DNA from: Achromobacter xylosoxidans
GTDB taxonomy: Bacteria > Pseudomonadota > Gammaproteobacteria > Burkholderiales > Burkholderiaceae_B
Reading direction: 5' to 3'
Assembly (NCBI RefSeq): GCF_014490035.1
Contig: NZ_CP061008.1
Location: 5,952,001-6,016,000 of the forward strand
DNA: 64,000 nt
The notes below the pieces were generated by a model, which was given only the letters and a program-made list of their open reading frames with translations, did no database searches and was not told where the DNA came from. Both the position numbers and the translations under genes were made by a program. Shown in pieces: positions 61,637 through 64,000 of this stretch (the stretch's first letter is position 1; the number at the start of each line of letters is the position of its first letter).

Positions 61637-61808
61637 GATGTGTGCTCTTCGTAGAACGAGGATCGATTGTATCGCTCGGGAAAGCGGGTGTTGCGGCTAA
61701 GAGCCCGAAATGGCACCGCAGTCCTTCTTTCCGACCGGAGGGAATGCGCGGAGTTCCGCGCGGGGCGCACAGCGCCGGACGGGGTCCGGCGCTGGTACAA
61801 ATAGTGCG

Positions 61809-61836
61809 AAAAAAAGCCCGCCGAAGCGGGCTTTTT
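61809..61836 (-). terminator. Terminator of the rplM-rpsI operon
   Basis: AAAAGCCCGC/GCGGGCTTTT stem with CGAA loop and an A run on the left that reads as a T run on the minus strand, 15 bases after rpsI. Confidence 0.85.
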
Positions 61837-61850
61837 CGTGCAGCAGCGTA

Positions 61851-62243
61851 TTAACGCTTGCTGAACTGCTTGCGCCGACGTGCCTTGCGGAAGCCGACCT
61901 TCTTGCGTTCGACTTCGCGGGCATCGCGGGTGACAAAGCCAGCTTGCGACAGTGCGGGCTTCAGGGTCGCGTCGTAGTCGATCAGGGCACGCGTGATGCC
62001 GTGACGAACTGCGCCGGCCTGGCCGGTTTCACCGCCGCCGTGCACGTTGACCTTGATGTCGAACGATTCCAGGTGGCCGGTCAGTTCCAGCGGCTGGCGC
62101 ACGATCATGCGGCCGGTTTCGCGGGCGAAAAAGTCGTCGACGGGCTTGCCGTTGACAACGATCTTACCCGTGCCCTTCTTGATGAAAACGCGAGCCACCG
62201 AGGTTTTGCGACGGCCGGTTCCGTAATTCCAGTTACCGATCAT
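61851..62243 (-). CDS. rpsI: 30S ribosomal protein S9
   Basis: A 130-residue S9 with the usual start [22 protein letters not shown], the [15 protein letters not shown] loop and the basic C-terminal tail ending [17 protein letters not shown] that reaches the P-site. It follows rplM by nine bases in the conserved operon. Confidence 0.98.
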   Translation of the reverse strand: MIGNWNYGTGRRKTSVARVFIKKGTGKIVVNGKPVDDFFARETGRMIVRQPLELTGHLESFDIKVNVHGGGETGQAGAVRHGITRALIDYDATLKPALSQAGFVTRDAREVERKKVGFRKARRRKQFSKR

Positions 62244-62252
62244 GGCGTTTCC

Positions 62253-62681
62253 TTAGATATCCAGCGTCTTGGGCTGCTGGGCGGTGTGCGGGTGCTCGGC
62301 ACCGGCGTACACCTTCAGTTTCTTGATCATGGCGTAGCCCAGAGGACCCTTGGGCAGCATGCCCTTGACAGCCTTCTGGATGGCGCGGCCGGGAAAACGC
62401 TCTTGCATCTTCTCGAAGTTCGTTTCACGGATACCGCCCGGGTACGTCGTGTGGCGGAAGTACTTCTTGTCCTTCGCCTTGGCGCCCGTAACAACGATAT
62501 CGGCAGCGTTGACGATGACGATGTAGTCACCGGTATCAACGTGCGGCGTGAATTCAGGTTTGTGCTTGCCACGCAGACGACGTGCGACTTCGCTGGCCAC
62601 ACGACCGAGGACTTTGCCCTTGGCGTCGATCACAAACCAGTCACGTTGGACTTCATGCGGCTTGGCCACAAAGGTCTTCAT
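62253..62681 (-). CDS. rplM: 50S ribosomal protein L13
   Basis: A 142-residue L13, the same length as in E. coli, from ATG 62681 ([20 protein letters not shown]). Motifs [37 protein letters not shown] and [22 protein letters not shown] are typical. AGGAACCATC precedes the start. The frame open further upstream is leader RNA, not coding. First gene of rplM-rpsI. Confidence 0.98.
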   Translation of the reverse strand: MKTFVAKPHEVQRDWFVIDAKGKVLGRVASEVARRLRGKHKPEFTPHVDTGDYIVIVNAADIVVTGAKAKDKKYFRHTTYPGGIRETNFEKMQERFPGRAIQKAVKGMLPKGPLGYAMIKKLKVYAGAEHPHTAQQPKTLDI

Positions 62682-62707
62682 GATGGTTCCTAAGAATAAA
62701 AATTTTC

Positions 62708-62728
62708 CTGGCTGGACCATCCAGCCAG
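62708..62728 (-). promoter_or_regulatory. Leader hairpin upstream of rplM
   Basis: CTGGCTGGA/TCCAGCCAG, a perfect 9-bp stem with a 3-base loop in the about 170-base rplM leader. On the minus strand it is followed by GAAAATTTTTATT, so it could act as an attenuator or as a protein-binding site for feedback control by L13. Confidence 0.45.
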
Positions 62729-62859
62729 TTTTTTCCCCCGAACTAGACCAAAATCGCGGAAAGAACCCAGCGGGTTTTCCAAAAATTCAGTCGATATCAG
62801 CGTCTTGCCTAAGCGTTATTACCCGCCCGTGCATTGGCCAAAATGAGGGAAAGCCTGCG

Positions 62860-62890
62860 ATTCTAACACAGCTGCTCAAAAAGTGGGCAA
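62860..62890 (-). promoter_or_regulatory. Promoter of rplM-rpsI
   Basis: On the minus strand TTGCCC (62890-62885), a 19-base spacer and TAGAAT (62865-62860) preceded by TGT (extended -10), giving a leader of about 170 bases. Confidence 0.5.
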
Positions 62891-62916
62891 CTTAATCCTC
62901 GTCGGAAATACGCCAA

Positions 62917-62934
62917 CGGCGCCCTGAGGCGCCG
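62917..62934 (-). terminator. Hairpin after livF, weak terminator candidate
   Basis: CGGCGCC/GGCGCCG stem with a CTGA loop between the livF end and the rplM promoter; no T run follows, so termination is uncertain. Confidence 0.3.
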
Positions 62935-62979
62935 CCGACACATCCAGACAATCAGGGACGCACGCCCTGGAACGCCCGC

Positions 62980-63690
<711 letters not shown>

Positions 63691-63745
63691 TGTGCAGCCT
63701 CCGCGCAATGCGCTACGGTATTCGTCTTGGGAGCGGCCCGGCGAC

Positions 63746-64000
63746 TCATTTGGCGGCCCCCGCTTGTTCGGTGTCTTCGTCGTCTTCGCGGCCCAGATAG
63801 GCTTCGATGACCTGTTCGTTGTTGCGGATCTCGTCAGGCCCGCCGCAAGCGATGATCTTGCCGAAGTTCAGCACCGCGATGCGCTCGCACAAGCCCATGA
63901 CGAAGCGCATGTCGTGCTCGATCATGAGGATGGTGTAGCCGCGGTCGCGGATGGCCAGGATCTCGCGCATGAGCTCGGCGCGCTCGCCGGTGTTCATGCC
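63746..64000 (-). CDS. livG: Branched-chain amino acid ABC transporter ATP-binding protein LivG (second system), truncated by window end
   Basis: The right edge cuts this gene; about 84 C-terminal codons are visible. They contain the GMNTGERAELMREIL helix, the switch region TILMIEHDMRFVMGLCERI and the LivG ending LNFGKIIACGGPDEIRNNEQVIEAYLG, then an acidic tail. Nucleotide-binding motifs lie outside the window. Followed by livF on the same strand. Confidence 0.93.
   Translation of the reverse strand, partial: GMNTGERAELMREILAIRDRGYTILMIEHDMRFVMGLCERIAVLNFGKIIACGGPDEIRNNEQVIEAYLGREDDEDTEQAGAAK

Overview
The window is a 64 kb stretch of dense, high-GC chromosomal DNA from a betaproteobacterium of the Alcaligenaceae, most likely Achromobacter or a close Bordetella relative. 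This rests on gene content: two Bug-family (TctC-like) solute-binding proteins, a nadC gene without nadA/nadB neighbours next to a NadQ-type repressor (reported for Bordetella/Achromobacter), a lipid A glucosamine-modification gene set like Bordetella lgm, and abundant LysR regulators. No phage, transposase, integrase, rRNA operon or CRISPR array was seen. The one clearly accessory element is a small RelE/ParE-type toxin-antitoxin pair.

Layout, left to right. 1-5008: end of a branched-chain amino acid type ABC operon (livG fragment, livF, binding protein, livH, livM) closing with a GntR/FCD regulator. 4983-6438: PACE-family drug efflux gene divergent from a LysR regulator, with a T-N11-A palindrome between them. 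6472-10313: ChbG-like deacetylase, GtrA flippase, ArnT-like transferase and GT2 glycosyltransferase, a probable lipid A glucosamine system. 10553-14920: GNAT acetyltransferase, GltS symporter coupled to a TAXI-type lipoprotein, a small helical protein, a YaiI protein and a 55-residue membrane protein. 15241-24082: tRNA-Val, dnaQ, an RND efflux pair, rnhA, a YafS-like methyltransferase, gloB and mltD; this is the E. coli-like gloB-yafS-rnhA-dnaQ neighbourhood with the RND pair lying between rnhA and dnaQ.

24145-30396: PLP dehydratase plus aspartoacylase-like deacylase with divergent LysR, fabI, an OsmC protein, a YebE protein and a Bug lipoprotein. 30475-33164: NAD salvage block, nadC and nadQ, with the toxin-antitoxin pair between them; both promoters in the nadC/antitoxin gap carry operator-like palindromes. 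33601-36981: LysR, secreted Bug protein and a cytosolic beta-propeller protein. 37163-39040: a PhoX-like Tat lipoprotein. 39173-44146: tRNA-Ser and the prkA-yeaH-spoVR operon. 44147-48680: an 860-bp gene-free regulatory stretch, then a two-gene envelope operon of a DUF3142 lipoprotein and an 826-residue lipoprotein with a C-terminal membrane helix, the least explained unit here.

48677-64000: mostly housekeeping genes: ribD, a cysteine hydrolase with a GlxA-type regulator, nrdR, glyA, a LysE exporter, a PEBP protein, tyrS, an M23 endopeptidase, anmK, erpA, a DUF6776 protein, argC, rpsI, rplM, and the end of a second liv-type ABC operon (livF and a livG fragment). Start codons were often moved inward from the longest open frame because many genes carry spurious 5' extensions in this GC-rich DNA.
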